From contig JABFQZ010000012.1 of assembly GCA_013141435.1 (NCBI GenBank), forward strand, positions 124,001-188,000: DNA of 64,000 bases, in the 5' to 3' direction. Below the pieces are notes generated by a model that was not told the DNA's origin, searched no databases, and worked only from the letters and a program-made list of their open reading frames with translations. Shown here one piece after another: positions 20,680 to 29,718 of the stretch. The first letter of the stretch is position 1. The number at the start of each line of letters is the position of its first letter. Source of the stretch: Ferruginibacter sp. GTDB lineage: Bacteria > Bacteroidota > Bacteroidia > Chitinophagales > Chitinophagaceae. The position numbers were made by a program, and so were the translations under genes.

Positions 20680-21939
20680 ATGTCAACTACAGTACAAGAC
20701 GATTATTTAGTTTGTGGCGAATACAAAGAACAAATTAACAATAAATCGATTGAACACCCAGGATTTATTACTTTTCAACATGAAAATGGCAACCATTACT
20801 TTGCATGGGTAAATGAAAATACCATAATAATGCGTAGCGAAGCTTACCCCGATGCCGATAAAATGGAAAGAGGTATAAAAGCAATTTTAAAAAATTGCGA
20901 TTTAGTAGAGCGTTATTCTGTTATAGAAGAGCATGGCGCACATTTACTACTATTGTGGGGTGGTGGCGATCATACAAAACATACTGGCAATAGAAATGAG
21001 CATAGCGAAATAGGCAGAAGTTGCCCACATAAAACAAGAGAAGAATTAAATGCCTTGCTTCAGTTTAAAGGAACCGATTTTGCAAATAAAGTAGTGCCAA
21101 TTACAACTGCTACAAAAGTAACACCAATGGCATCGGTTGCAAATGAAGTGGTTACTAAAGAGCCAGTGGCAGAAATTTATAAAGAAACAGTAGCTCCAGT
21201 AAAAGAAAAAATTGCTACTGCAGCATCATATTCTAACGATGCAGTAACCAATGTTACAAATAGTTCTTCATCTATGGGTTGGTTAAAATGGCTTTTACCT
21301 CTTCTATTATTACTAGGAGCTTTTTTAATATGGAAAGGTTGTAATAAAAAAGAAGTAGATGTTGTAGCACCAGTAATTTCAAATGATACAACATCTAATG
21401 TAGTAGCACCTGCAGTACAAAAAGTTACTGTAGATACTGTAACAGGTGTTGTAAATTACGATTTGGGTGCTGCTACCGATTTAGATTTGGGCAGTGGTGT
21501 TAAACTAACAGGTATTGCAAAAGATGGTTTTGAAAATACATTAGTAAATTTTATAAAAATTGGCAAAATTGATACAGTAAATAAAAAAGCAAATTGGTTT
21601 AATTTACATGATGTACAATTTGTATCGGGTAAAACTACTTATGCTACACCTAAGGCATTGCAACAAATAAAAAATGTAGGAGCAATATTAAAAGCCAATC
21701 CAAATGTAGTTATAAAACTAGGCGGATATACTGATATTAGTGGCGATGCAGCTAAAAATAAAGCATTGAGCGATAGTAGGGCTAAGCAAGTAATGAAAGA
21801 TTTAATTGCAAATGGTGCAGCTGTAAATCAAATAAAAGAAGCAGTTGGTTATGGCTCTGAGTTTGCCGAAGCAAAATTAGGTGATAAAGAAGGTATGGCT
21901 AGAGATAGAAAAACGGCTGCAAAAGTTGCAGCAATGTAA
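20680..21939 (+). CDS. DUF1508 (YegP-like) - transmembrane - OmpA-like C-terminal domain protein
   Basis: GFITFQHENGNHYFAWVNENTIIMRSEAYPDADKMERGIKAILKNC; WLLPLLLLLGAFLIW TM; VVIKLGGYTDISGDAAKNKALSDSRAKQV. Confidence 0.8.
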   Translation: MSTTVQDDYLVCGEYKEQINNKSIEHPGFITFQHENGNHYFAWVNENTIIMRSEAYPDADKMERGIKAILKNCDLVERYSVIEEHGAHLLLLWGGGDHTKHTGNRNEHSEIGRSCPHKTREELNALLQFKGTDFANKVVPITTATKVTPMASVANEVVTKEPVAEIYKETVAPVKEKIATAASYSNDAVTNVTNSSSSMGWLKWLLPLLLLLGAFLIWKGCNKKEVDVVAPVISNDTTSNVVAPAVQKVTVDTVTGVVNYDLGAATDLDLGSGVKLTGIAKDGFENTLVNFIKIGKIDTVNKKANWFNLHDVQFVSGKTTYATPKALQQIKNVGAILKANPNVVIKLGGYTDISGDAAKNKALSDSRAKQVMKDLIANGAAVNQIKEAVGYGSEFAEAKLGDKEGMARDRKTAAKVAAM

Positions 21940-21956
21940 TATATTTTTAGTATTTT

Positions 21957-21993
21957 AAAAAAAGAGTCATTTTTCGTAAATGGCTCTTTTTTT
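21957..21993. terminator. Bidirectional terminator between convergent genes
   Basis: AAAAAAAGAGTCATTT-ttcgt-AAATGGCTCTTTTTTT. Confidence 0.8.
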
Positions 21994-21998
21994 ATTTT

Positions 21999-23003
21999 TC
22001 ACAACAGCAAAACCCCAATTTTTCCATTGTTACCTACTAAATAAACAGCATTTCCTTTTTTTGCTCGCTTGCATGTATGAAAACTTTCTTTGCTTATATT
22101 ATTAAAATCATTGCCATCGTTGTAAGTAATATCTACTCCATTTAACCCACAAGTTATCCATTTTTTGGCAGTAATGTATTCTATACAACTCCTATAACCT
22201 GTAGGAGGGTTTGTAGGTATATACCAATTATTTCCAGCATCTTTTGTAATTATACAATTTTTTACAGTTTCATCTTTTGTGGTAAAATCTCCTCCTACAA
22301 TTATCATAAATTTATTATTTTTTGAAGCTATTGAATTTGCACCAGTGCTTTCTTTACCTTGCAATATTGGTATTTTGAATGCTACATTATTTTTATAAAA
22401 ATGCGATGATAACCCACCACTAACAAACACAATTTCTTTATTTTGCAATACACAAATATTTGTGCCACTACTTGCAAAGCAGGCTTCGCCACTATCTGCT
22501 AGTGGTCTTCTATAATAATTTTCTTCTTGCCATGTTTCTCCTTCGTCTTTTGTTTTTGCAATAAAAAATTCAGATTTAATAGGGTCGCCAATTACAATTC
22601 CATTTTCTGTATTACTAAAATACATGGCATCTAAAAACATTCCTTTTGTATCATTTCTATATACTTGCCGCCAGTTTTTGCCACCATTCAATGTTTTTAA
22701 AATTATTGCAGGTGAATCTATTGCCATTATTATAGCTTCATTTTCATCAAAAGCTTCTATATCTCTAAATTCTGTTTTTTCAAAACCTGGCACAGTAAAC
22801 CACTCCCAAGTATTACCTGCATCTAAACTTTTTGCTATTTTTCCATTACTACCACTTGCCCAAATTATTTTTTCAGACACCACACTAAGCCCTCTAAGCG
22901 ACGATTTTGTACCACTAGTGAGTATTTTTACAGATTGAGCATTTGTAATAGCAACAACAAATGTTAAACTTAAAAGAGTAATCCTTCTATACATATTTTT
23001 CAA
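21999..23003 (-). CDS. YCF48/BNR-repeat beta-propeller-like secreted protein
   Basis: signal peptide; repeated SLDAGNTWEWF, TLNGGKNWRQVY, TKDEGETWQEE motifs. Confidence 0.8.
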   Translation of the reverse strand: MKNMYRRITLLSLTFVVAITNAQSVKILTSGTKSSLRGLSVVSEKIIWASGSNGKIAKSLDAGNTWEWFTVPGFEKTEFRDIEAFDENEAIIMAIDSPAIILKTLNGGKNWRQVYRNDTKGMFLDAMYFSNTENGIVIGDPIKSEFFIAKTKDEGETWQEENYYRRPLADSGEACFASSGTNICVLQNKEIVFVSGGLSSHFYKNNVAFKIPILQGKESTGANSIASKNNKFMIIVGGDFTTKDETVKNCIITKDAGNNWYIPTNPPTGYRSCIEYITAKKWITCGLNGVDITYNDGNDFNNISKESFHTCKRAKKGNAVYLVGNNGKIGVLLL

Positions 23004-23133
23004 TATTTTATTACAATATTAGCAAATAAAATGAGTGTTTTTTTTGCTAAAATATGGTATTTGCAAAATACAATTATTTTAATTTTGAAGATACTCATAA
23101 TCTTTATACATTGAGCATTAAAACAAAGTTTTA

Positions 23134-24627
23134 ATGAGTTACAATTATTTGCCACTTGATGATAAGCATACGCATTTTGATCAAATCAAAAACCTTTTAG
23201 CATTTGATCAACAGGTATCTATTACTTTCCAAGCACATGAAAAAATTTTAAAATGTAGGGCATATTTAGATAAAAAAATGCAAAATCCTACGGCATTACA
23301 TTATGGTATTAATACAGGTTTTGGATATTTACAAAATGTACAAATAGATAACACACAGTTGTGCGAATTGCAAGAGAATTTATTAAAATCTCATGCATGT
23401 GGTTTAGGTGATGAAGTACCTGAAGAAATAGTGAAATTGATGATAATGTTGAAAATTAAATCATTAAGTTATGGCAATTCTGGTGTGCAAATAGATACAG
23501 TAAAACGTTTGATGGATATGTATAATGAAAAAATGTATCCAATAATTTATACACAAGGTTCGCTTGGCGCATCTGGCGATTTGGCTCCACTTAGCCATTT
23601 AGCTTTACCATTAATTGGATTAGGCGAAGTAAATTTAAAAGGCAAAAAAATGCCAGCCGCAAATGCATTAGAAATATTAAATTGGCAACCTGTACAATTG
23701 CAAAGCAAAGAAGGTTTAGCATTAATAAATGGCACACAATTTATGGCAGCTTATGGTTTGCATAATTTAATAAAAGCAGAAAAACTATTGCAATGGGCAA
23801 ATATAATTGCTGCCATTAGTTACGATGCTTTTGATTGTGTGGCGGATCCGTTAAACAAAAACATACATGATGTACGCCCACATGTAGGGCAAGGAAAGGT
23901 AGCTGAAACTTTAAGGAATTTATTAGCAGGAAGCGAAATAGTTTCACAAAAGAAGCAACAAGTACAAGATCCTTATTCGTTTAGATGCATACCGCAAGTA
24001 CATGGTGCTACTTATGATACTGTTGCGTATGTAAAAAATATTTTTATTACCGAAATTAATTCAGTAACCGATAATCCTAATATTTTTCCTGACGAAGATT
24101 TAATAATAAGTGGTGGTAATTTTCATGGTCAACCATTAGCACTTGCAGCCGATTTTTTGGCTATTGCTATGGCAGAAATAGGCAGCATAAGTGAAAGAAG
24201 AACATATCAATTAATAAGCGGACAAAGAGGGTTGCCTGCTTTTTTAATTAAAAAACCAGGTTTACATTCTGGTTTTATGATACCTCAATATACTGCAGCA
24301 GGTATTGTAAGCGAAAACAAACAATTGTGTACTCCATCATCTATAGATTCTATACCAAGTAGCAACAACCAAGAAGACCATGTAAGCATGGGAGCTAATG
24401 GTGCTGTAAAATGCAAAAGAGTAATAGATAATGTTGAAAAAATATTGGCTATAGAATTGCTTAATGCTGTGCAGGCTATTGAGTTTAGAAGGCCTTTAAA
24501 AACATCAATAGTATTAGAGAAAATTATTGAAAGTTTTAGAAATGAAATATCATTTAATGATGCCGATAGGTTATTGCATAATGATATTATTAAAGCAATA
24601 AAATTCTTAACTTTATATAAAATTTAA
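23134..24627 (+). CDS. hutH: Histidine ammonia-lyase
   Basis: GINTGFGYLQ, GSLGASGDLAPLSHLALP (MIO-forming ASG), SGGNFHGQPLALAADFL. Confidence 0.95.
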   Translation: MSYNYLPLDDKHTHFDQIKNLLAFDQQVSITFQAHEKILKCRAYLDKKMQNPTALHYGINTGFGYLQNVQIDNTQLCELQENLLKSHACGLGDEVPEEIVKLMIMLKIKSLSYGNSGVQIDTVKRLMDMYNEKMYPIIYTQGSLGASGDLAPLSHLALPLIGLGEVNLKGKKMPAANALEILNWQPVQLQSKEGLALINGTQFMAAYGLHNLIKAEKLLQWANIIAAISYDAFDCVADPLNKNIHDVRPHVGQGKVAETLRNLLAGSEIVSQKKQQVQDPYSFRCIPQVHGATYDTVAYVKNIFITEINSVTDNPNIFPDEDLIISGGNFHGQPLALAADFLAIAMAEIGSISERRTYQLISGQRGLPAFLIKKPGLHSGFMIPQYTAAGIVSENKQLCTPSSIDSIPSSNNQEDHVSMGANGAVKCKRVIDNVEKILAIELLNAVQAIEFRRPLKTSIVLEKIIESFRNEISFNDADRLLHNDIIKAIKFLTLYKI

Positions 24628-24630
24628 ATA

Positions 24631-24861
24631 ATGCAAGTATTAGAAACACCATCTTCTTTTAGTAATCTTCAAAAAGAATTATTAAAACTATATTCGGTAA
24701 ATGTAGCTGATGAAGATTTGTTACAAATTAGATGAATGATTGGAAACTATTTTGCCAATAAAGCTACAAATGCTGTCTAAGTTTTTTTAACTGAAGAAAA
24801 TATTTCTACAACTGAATATAATAATTGGCAAAATGAACATAACAGAAAAAGTAGCAATTGA
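24631..24861 (+). pseudogene. Degraded antitoxin-like gene paired with a PIN toxin remnant
   Basis: MQVLETPSSFSNLQKELLKLYSVNVADEDLLQIR*MIGNYFANKATNAV*VFLTEENISTTEYNNWQNEHNRKSSN*; in-frame stops TGA 24733 and TAA 24778. Confidence 0.65.
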
Positions 24862-25239
24862 TACAAATGAATTTATTACTATTTTTAAAAAAGATGACGA
24901 AAATAGATGGATGTTTAATGAAATTTTAAATGGGGATTGGATATTATGACTGAACCATGAGATTTTTATGGAGTATTGGGAAATGTTAGAAAATAAAATG
25001 AATCCCAAAATTGCATCAAATATTATTGGTTTTTTAACTTCTCATCCTCATATTTTATTCATCTTAATTTAATTTCAGTTGACCCAGATGATAATAAATT
25101 TTGTGATTGTTGTTTTGCAGCTTCAGCAAATTTTATTATAACAATGGATAAGCATTTTGAGATACTTGAAAATTTTGAATTTCCAAAAATATTGACATAT
25201 AAAATTTCACAAATTCGAAAGCATTATTTTGAAGAATAA
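24833..25239 (+). pseudogene. Degraded PIN-domain toxin
   Basis: VAIDTNEFITIF...NGDWIL*LNHEIFMEYWEMLENKMNPKIASNIIGFLTSHPHILF then frameshift to LNLISVDPDDNKFCDCCFAASANFIITMDKHFEILENFEFPKI; in-frame TGA at 24947. Confidence 0.75.
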
Positions 25240-25274
25240 TTCTGAAAACTAACTTTCTATTCCAATAAAAAACG

Positions 25275-26936
25275 ATGAGTTACAATTACGAAAAATACAA
25301 AACTCCAACAGGCAAAACATTAAACTGTAAAGGTTGGGTACAAGAAGCTGCACTACGCATGTTATTAAACAACTTAGATCCCAATGTTGCAGAGCGTCCC
25401 GAAGAATTGATAGTATATGGTGGTAGAGGTAAAGCTGCAAGAAATATTGAATCTTTGGATTTAATTATTAAAGCACTGAAAGAATTAGAAGATGATGAAA
25501 CCTTACTTATACAAAGTGGCAAACCAGTAGCCATGTTGCAAACACACAAAGACGCTCCTAGAGTATTAATAAGCAATAGCCAACTTGTACCTAATTGGGC
25601 TAATTGGAAACACTTTGACGAATTGGAAAAAAAGGGGTTAATGATGTATGGGCAAATGACCGCAGGTAGTTGGATATACATAGGCAGCCAAGGCATTGTA
25701 CAAGGAACTTACGAAACGTATAGAGCAGTGGCAGTTAAACATTTTGGAGGAAGCTTAAAAGGTACATTTAATGTAACAGCAGGACTTGGTGGAATGGGAG
25801 GTGCACAACCGCTAGCTATAACCATGAATGGGGGAGTAGCTCTTGTGGCAGAGGTAGAAGAGTGGCGTATTGATAAACGGTTAGAAACAAAATATATTGA
25901 TTTAAAATATACTAATATTGATGAGGCAATAGATGCTGCATTAAAAGCAAAAGAAATAGGAAATGCTTTAAGCATAGGTGTTTTGTGCAATGCAATAGAT
26001 TTGTTACAAAGATTAATAAGTAGAAATATTGTGCCAGATACATTAACAGATCAAACAAGTGCACACGACCCATTAATTGGTTATGTGCCAAACAATATGA
26101 GTAATAGTGAAGCTAATATTTTACGTAAAGAAAACCCCGATGAGTATATAAATAAAAGTTATGATGCAATGAAATTGCATGTGCAATTAATGTTGCAACT
26201 TCAAAAAAATGGTGCAATAACTTTTGATTATGGAAATAATTTGAGAGCAAGGGCAAAAGAAAAAGGGTTAGAAAATGCTTTCGATTTTCCAGGTTTTGTA
26301 CCTGCTTATATTCGCCCACTTTTTTGCGAAGGCAAAGGACCATTTAGATGGGCCGCACTAAGTGGCGACCCAGAAGATATAGCTGTTACAGATAATGTGA
26401 TGATGGAATTATTTCCAGAAAATGAAGGCATGATTCGTTGGATGAAAATGGCAAAAGAAAAAATTGCATTTCAAGGGTTACCAGCACGTATTTGTTGGAT
26501 AGGGCAAGGAGATAGAGAAAAAGCTGGGCTTGCTTTTAACGAACTAGTACGAACAGGTAAAGTAAAAGCTCCTATTGTAATTGGTAGAGATCATTTAGAT
26601 ACTGGAAGTGTAGCTAGCCCAAATAGAGAAACAGAAGCAATGTTGGATGGTAGCGATGCTGTTGCTGACTGGCCAGTACTTAATGCTTTAGTAAATACAG
26701 CTGGTGGTGCAAGTTGGGTGAGTTTGCATCACGGAGGAGGAGTGGGTATGGGCTACAGCATACATGCAGGTATGGTAATAGTAGCCGATGGTACAAACGA
26801 AGCCGCTTTGCGTATAGCCCGTGTGTTGCGCAACGATCCAGGAATTGGCGTAATTAGGCATGCCGATGCTGGCTATGATGTAGCGCAAGATTATGCAAGA
26901 AAATATAAATTGGATATAAAAGAAAGATTAAAATAA
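25275..26936 (+). CDS. hutU: Urocanate hydratase
   Basis: [51 protein letters not shown]. Confidence 0.97.
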   Translation: MSYNYEKYKTPTGKTLNCKGWVQEAALRMLLNNLDPNVAERPEELIVYGGRGKAARNIESLDLIIKALKELEDDETLLIQSGKPVAMLQTHKDAPRVLISNSQLVPNWANWKHFDELEKKGLMMYGQMTAGSWIYIGSQGIVQGTYETYRAVAVKHFGGSLKGTFNVTAGLGGMGGAQPLAITMNGGVALVAEVEEWRIDKRLETKYIDLKYTNIDEAIDAALKAKEIGNALSIGVLCNAIDLLQRLISRNIVPDTLTDQTSAHDPLIGYVPNNMSNSEANILRKENPDEYINKSYDAMKLHVQLMLQLQKNGAITFDYGNNLRARAKEKGLENAFDFPGFVPAYIRPLFCEGKGPFRWAALSGDPEDIAVTDNVMMELFPENEGMIRWMKMAKEKIAFQGLPARICWIGQGDREKAGLAFNELVRTGKVKAPIVIGRDHLDTGSVASPNRETEAMLDGSDAVADWPVLNALVNTAGGASWVSLHHGGGVGMGYSIHAGMVIVADGTNEAALRIARVLRNDPGIGVIRHADAGYDVAQDYARKYKLDIKERLK

Positions 26937-26937
26937 A

Positions 26938-28212
26938 ATGGGTTTAGCAATATTAATAACTTTTATCATTGGCTATTTTGCAATTACTTTAGAGCATAGT
27001 ATAAAAGTTAATAAAGCTGCATCGGCAATAGTTACGGGTGTTTTGTGTTGGACAATTTATATTCTTTTTCAGCCAGATAAGCATGTTGTAACAGAGCTGT
27101 TGATGAAGCATTTGGCCGAAGTATCTGGGATATTATTTTTTTTACTGGGTGCTATGACTATTGTAGAAATAATAGATGCACATGATGGCTTTGAAGTAAT
27201 AACGGATAGGATAAAAACAAAAAGTGCTGTAAAATTGCTTTGGATTGTAGCTTTAATTACATTTTTTCTTTCGGCATTTTTAGATAACCTTACCACTACT
27301 ATAGTTATAGTTTCGCTTTTGCGAAAATTAATTGATGAAAAAGAAAAACGTTTGTTTTTTGTAGGTATAACTATTGTAGCTGCAAATGCAGGCGGAGCTT
27401 GGTCTCCATTAGGCGATGTTACAACAACCATGCTATGGATAGGAGGGCAGGTAACAGCAACCAATATAATGAAACAACTCTTTATTCCAAGCTTAGTTTG
27501 TTTAATTGTTCCTCTTACTTTTGTTTCTTTTAAAATGAAAGGAATTTTAGAACCGGCTCAAAAATCTGATGTTGCAATTTTAAAACCACTTTTTGAAAGA
27601 AATTTTGTTTTTTTACTTGGTATAGCAATATTAATTTTAGTGCCTATTTTCAAAACAATTACACATTTGCCTCCATTTATGGCAATACTATTAGGCTTAG
27701 GCATAATTTGGATTGTAACCGAAATTATGCATAAAACAAAATCAGATGGCGAAAAAAATATTTTAACAGTAGCTAATGCTTTACAAAAAATAGATACACC
27801 TAGTATATTGTTTTTTTTAGGAATCTTAATAAGTATTGGTGCTTTACAATCTACTGGGCAATTAACTATTTTGGCACAATGGCTCACAACTACTTTTAAA
27901 AGCGATACAATTATTGTTACTATAATTGGTTTATTATCAGCCTTAGTAGATAATGTGCCTTTAGTAGCTGCTACGCAAGGTATGTATAGCTTACAACAAT
28001 ACCCAACCGATCATTTTTTTTGGGAGTTTTTGGCTTATACAACTGGTACTGGTGGTAGTGCATTAATTATAGGTTCGGCGTCTGGTGTAGCTGCAATGGG
28101 TATGGAAAATTTACGTTTTTTTTGGTACTTAAAGCGTATTTCCTTACTTGCAATATTGGGATATTTTTCGGGAATAATTGTATTTTTGGTGCAATATAAA
28201 TTAATGCATTAA
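26938..28212 (+). CDS. nhaD: NhaD-type Na+/H+ antiporter
   Basis: FLLGAMTIVEIIDAHDGFEVI, FLDNLTTTIVIVSLLRKL, ANAGGAWSPLGDVTTTMLW; start 1 nt after the hutU stop. Confidence 0.9.
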   Translation: MGLAILITFIIGYFAITLEHSIKVNKAASAIVTGVLCWTIYILFQPDKHVVTELLMKHLAEVSGILFFLLGAMTIVEIIDAHDGFEVITDRIKTKSAVKLLWIVALITFFLSAFLDNLTTTIVIVSLLRKLIDEKEKRLFFVGITIVAANAGGAWSPLGDVTTTMLWIGGQVTATNIMKQLFIPSLVCLIVPLTFVSFKMKGILEPAQKSDVAILKPLFERNFVFLLGIAILILVPIFKTITHLPPFMAILLGLGIIWIVTEIMHKTKSDGEKNILTVANALQKIDTPSILFFLGILISIGALQSTGQLTILAQWLTTTFKSDTIIVTIIGLLSALVDNVPLVAATQGMYSLQQYPTDHFFWEFLAYTTGTGGSALIIGSASGVAAMGMENLRFFWYLKRISLLAILGYFSGIIVFLVQYKLMH

Positions 28213-28221
28213 AATACCAAT

Positions 28222-28551
28222 TTAGCCAATTTTAGAGCCATTGGTGGTATTTCTTTCGGCTTGTAAAAGCACTACGTTGTTATCTTCGTTATACACACCA
28301 AGCACAAGGCATTGGCTCATAAAAGTAGCAATTTGCTTTGGTGAAAAATTAATAACAGCAATTATTTGTTTGCCAATTAATTCTTCTTTTTTATAAAGTA
28401 CTGTTATTTGAGCCGATGAGTTTTTTATACCTTCGCTACCAAAATCTATTTTCAATTTGTATGCTGGTCGTTTTGCTTTTTCAAAATCAAGTACTTCAAT
28501 AATAGTACCAATACGCATATCTATTTTTTCAAAATCGTTCCATGTTATCAT
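28222..28551 (-). CDS. csaA: tRNA-binding domain protein (CsaA-like)
   Basis: FEKIDMRIGTIIEVLDFEKAKRPAYKLKIDFG, IAVINFSPKQIATFMSQCLVLG. Confidence 0.85.
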   Translation of the reverse strand: MITWNDFEKIDMRIGTIIEVLDFEKAKRPAYKLKIDFGSEGIKNSSAQITVLYKKEELIGKQIIAVINFSPKQIATFMSQCLVLGVYNEDNNVVLLQAERNTTNGSKIG

Positions 28552-28841
28552 AACATCTCTGCTTTTAAAATGGCATCTAAATTAATTACACCAAAAATAT
28601 GTGGAAACATTTCGTTTACTGAAGGAGCTAATTCGTATTTCAATTCGGCAGTAAGTTTTGTTTCATCTATATACAACTTTACCAAATTTGTTTGTCCTGC
28701 ATAATACCTTTCTAATACAGCACCTACTTGTGTTTCGGTACTGTTGTGTATGAAACCCTCTGTGTGTAATGATGGTGCTTCGTAAAACCCTTTTGCTATA
28801 GCAATTTCCCAATTTTCTTTTGTAGTAATATGGTAAATCAT
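28548..28841 (-). CDS. DUF952 family protein
   Basis: MIYHITTKENWEIAIAKGFYEAPSLHTEGFIHNSTETQV. Confidence 0.85.
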   Translation of the reverse strand: MIYHITTKENWEIAIAKGFYEAPSLHTEGFIHNSTETQVGAVLERYYAGQTNLVKLYIDETKLTAELKYELAPSVNEMFPHIFGVINLDAILKAEML

Positions 28842-29707
28842 ATAATTAATAATTCTATTATAGAGCGTAATTCGTTTATTTTATATTGTTGTGTATCTCT
28901 ATCATGACATTTTACCAATTCGGATAAAAGCAATAAAATAATATCTTTATTATCGAAAGGTTTAAAAAATGCAGCATTTGGGGGTAAACCAATTCTTTTA
29001 AAATAATTTTCTACATCTTTATGCGAATGCATTTGTCCATTTATAGGATCAATAAAAAATTTAATTTTTTCTGATGCATGGCCAACGGGGTTTAAAATAC
29101 TATAATGCTGGTCAAAATAACCCAATAAAAACTGATTAGGAATATTAACAGCCTGTACTGGCACATCTAATAATCCGCAAAGTATAAGAAATAGAGTACC
29201 GTTACCAAAAGTATTCCCCTGCTGATTTTCGAGGGTTTTATTCAATAAAAATCCATCGGTATTTGTATAAGAAATTTCAGTGCCTTTTAGTTTGTAATAA
29301 TTATAAATAATACTACCAACTACATTTATTTGCTCCATTGGAGTTAAATAATTGTTTATTTCCAACCAAATATTTCTGCGAAGCTTTTCTATTTCTTTAA
29401 AAATATAAGTAGTATCAATGGCAGGGTAAATATATTTGGAAACCAACATGGCTCCAGCCAATAAATCAGGATTATCGGCATTCCATTTTACAAACTCTTT
29501 TTTTAAATCTTCAAAATGTAATTGATGTATGAGTATTTCTATTTTTTCTTGAAGTTCGGTATTAGCAATGGTTTCCCAGTAATTTTCTAAATTAGGTATT
29601 ACTTCTTTACCTAATGAAATAAGCTTGTTGCTTACTGTTTCATATACCACTTCATCGGGGTCATCTATTAATTTTAATAAGGCTTGTATTTCTTTATTTT
29701 CTTGCAT
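28838..29707 (-). CDS. Transglutaminase-like (SirB1 N-terminal-like) protein
   Basis: NTLENQQGNTFGNGTLFLILCGLLDVPVQAVNIPNQFLLGY region. Confidence 0.7.
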   Translation of the reverse strand: MQENKEIQALLKLIDDPDEVVYETVSNKLISLGKEVIPNLENYWETIANTELQEKIEILIHQLHFEDLKKEFVKWNADNPDLLAGAMLVSKYIYPAIDTTYIFKEIEKLRRNIWLEINNYLTPMEQINVVGSIIYNYYKLKGTEISYTNTDGFLLNKTLENQQGNTFGNGTLFLILCGLLDVPVQAVNIPNQFLLGYFDQHYSILNPVGHASEKIKFFIDPINGQMHSHKDVENYFKRIGLPPNAAFFKPFDNKDIILLLLSELVKCHDRDTQQYKINELRSIIELLII

Positions 29708-29718
29708 TAAAAATTTTC

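Noticed and set aside
24733-24949. In-frame TGA codons in the TA remnant as possible recoding (Sec or Trp)
   Set aside because: A TAA stop and a frameshift also occur, and no SECIS-like structure or tRNA is evident; pseudogene decay is simpler.
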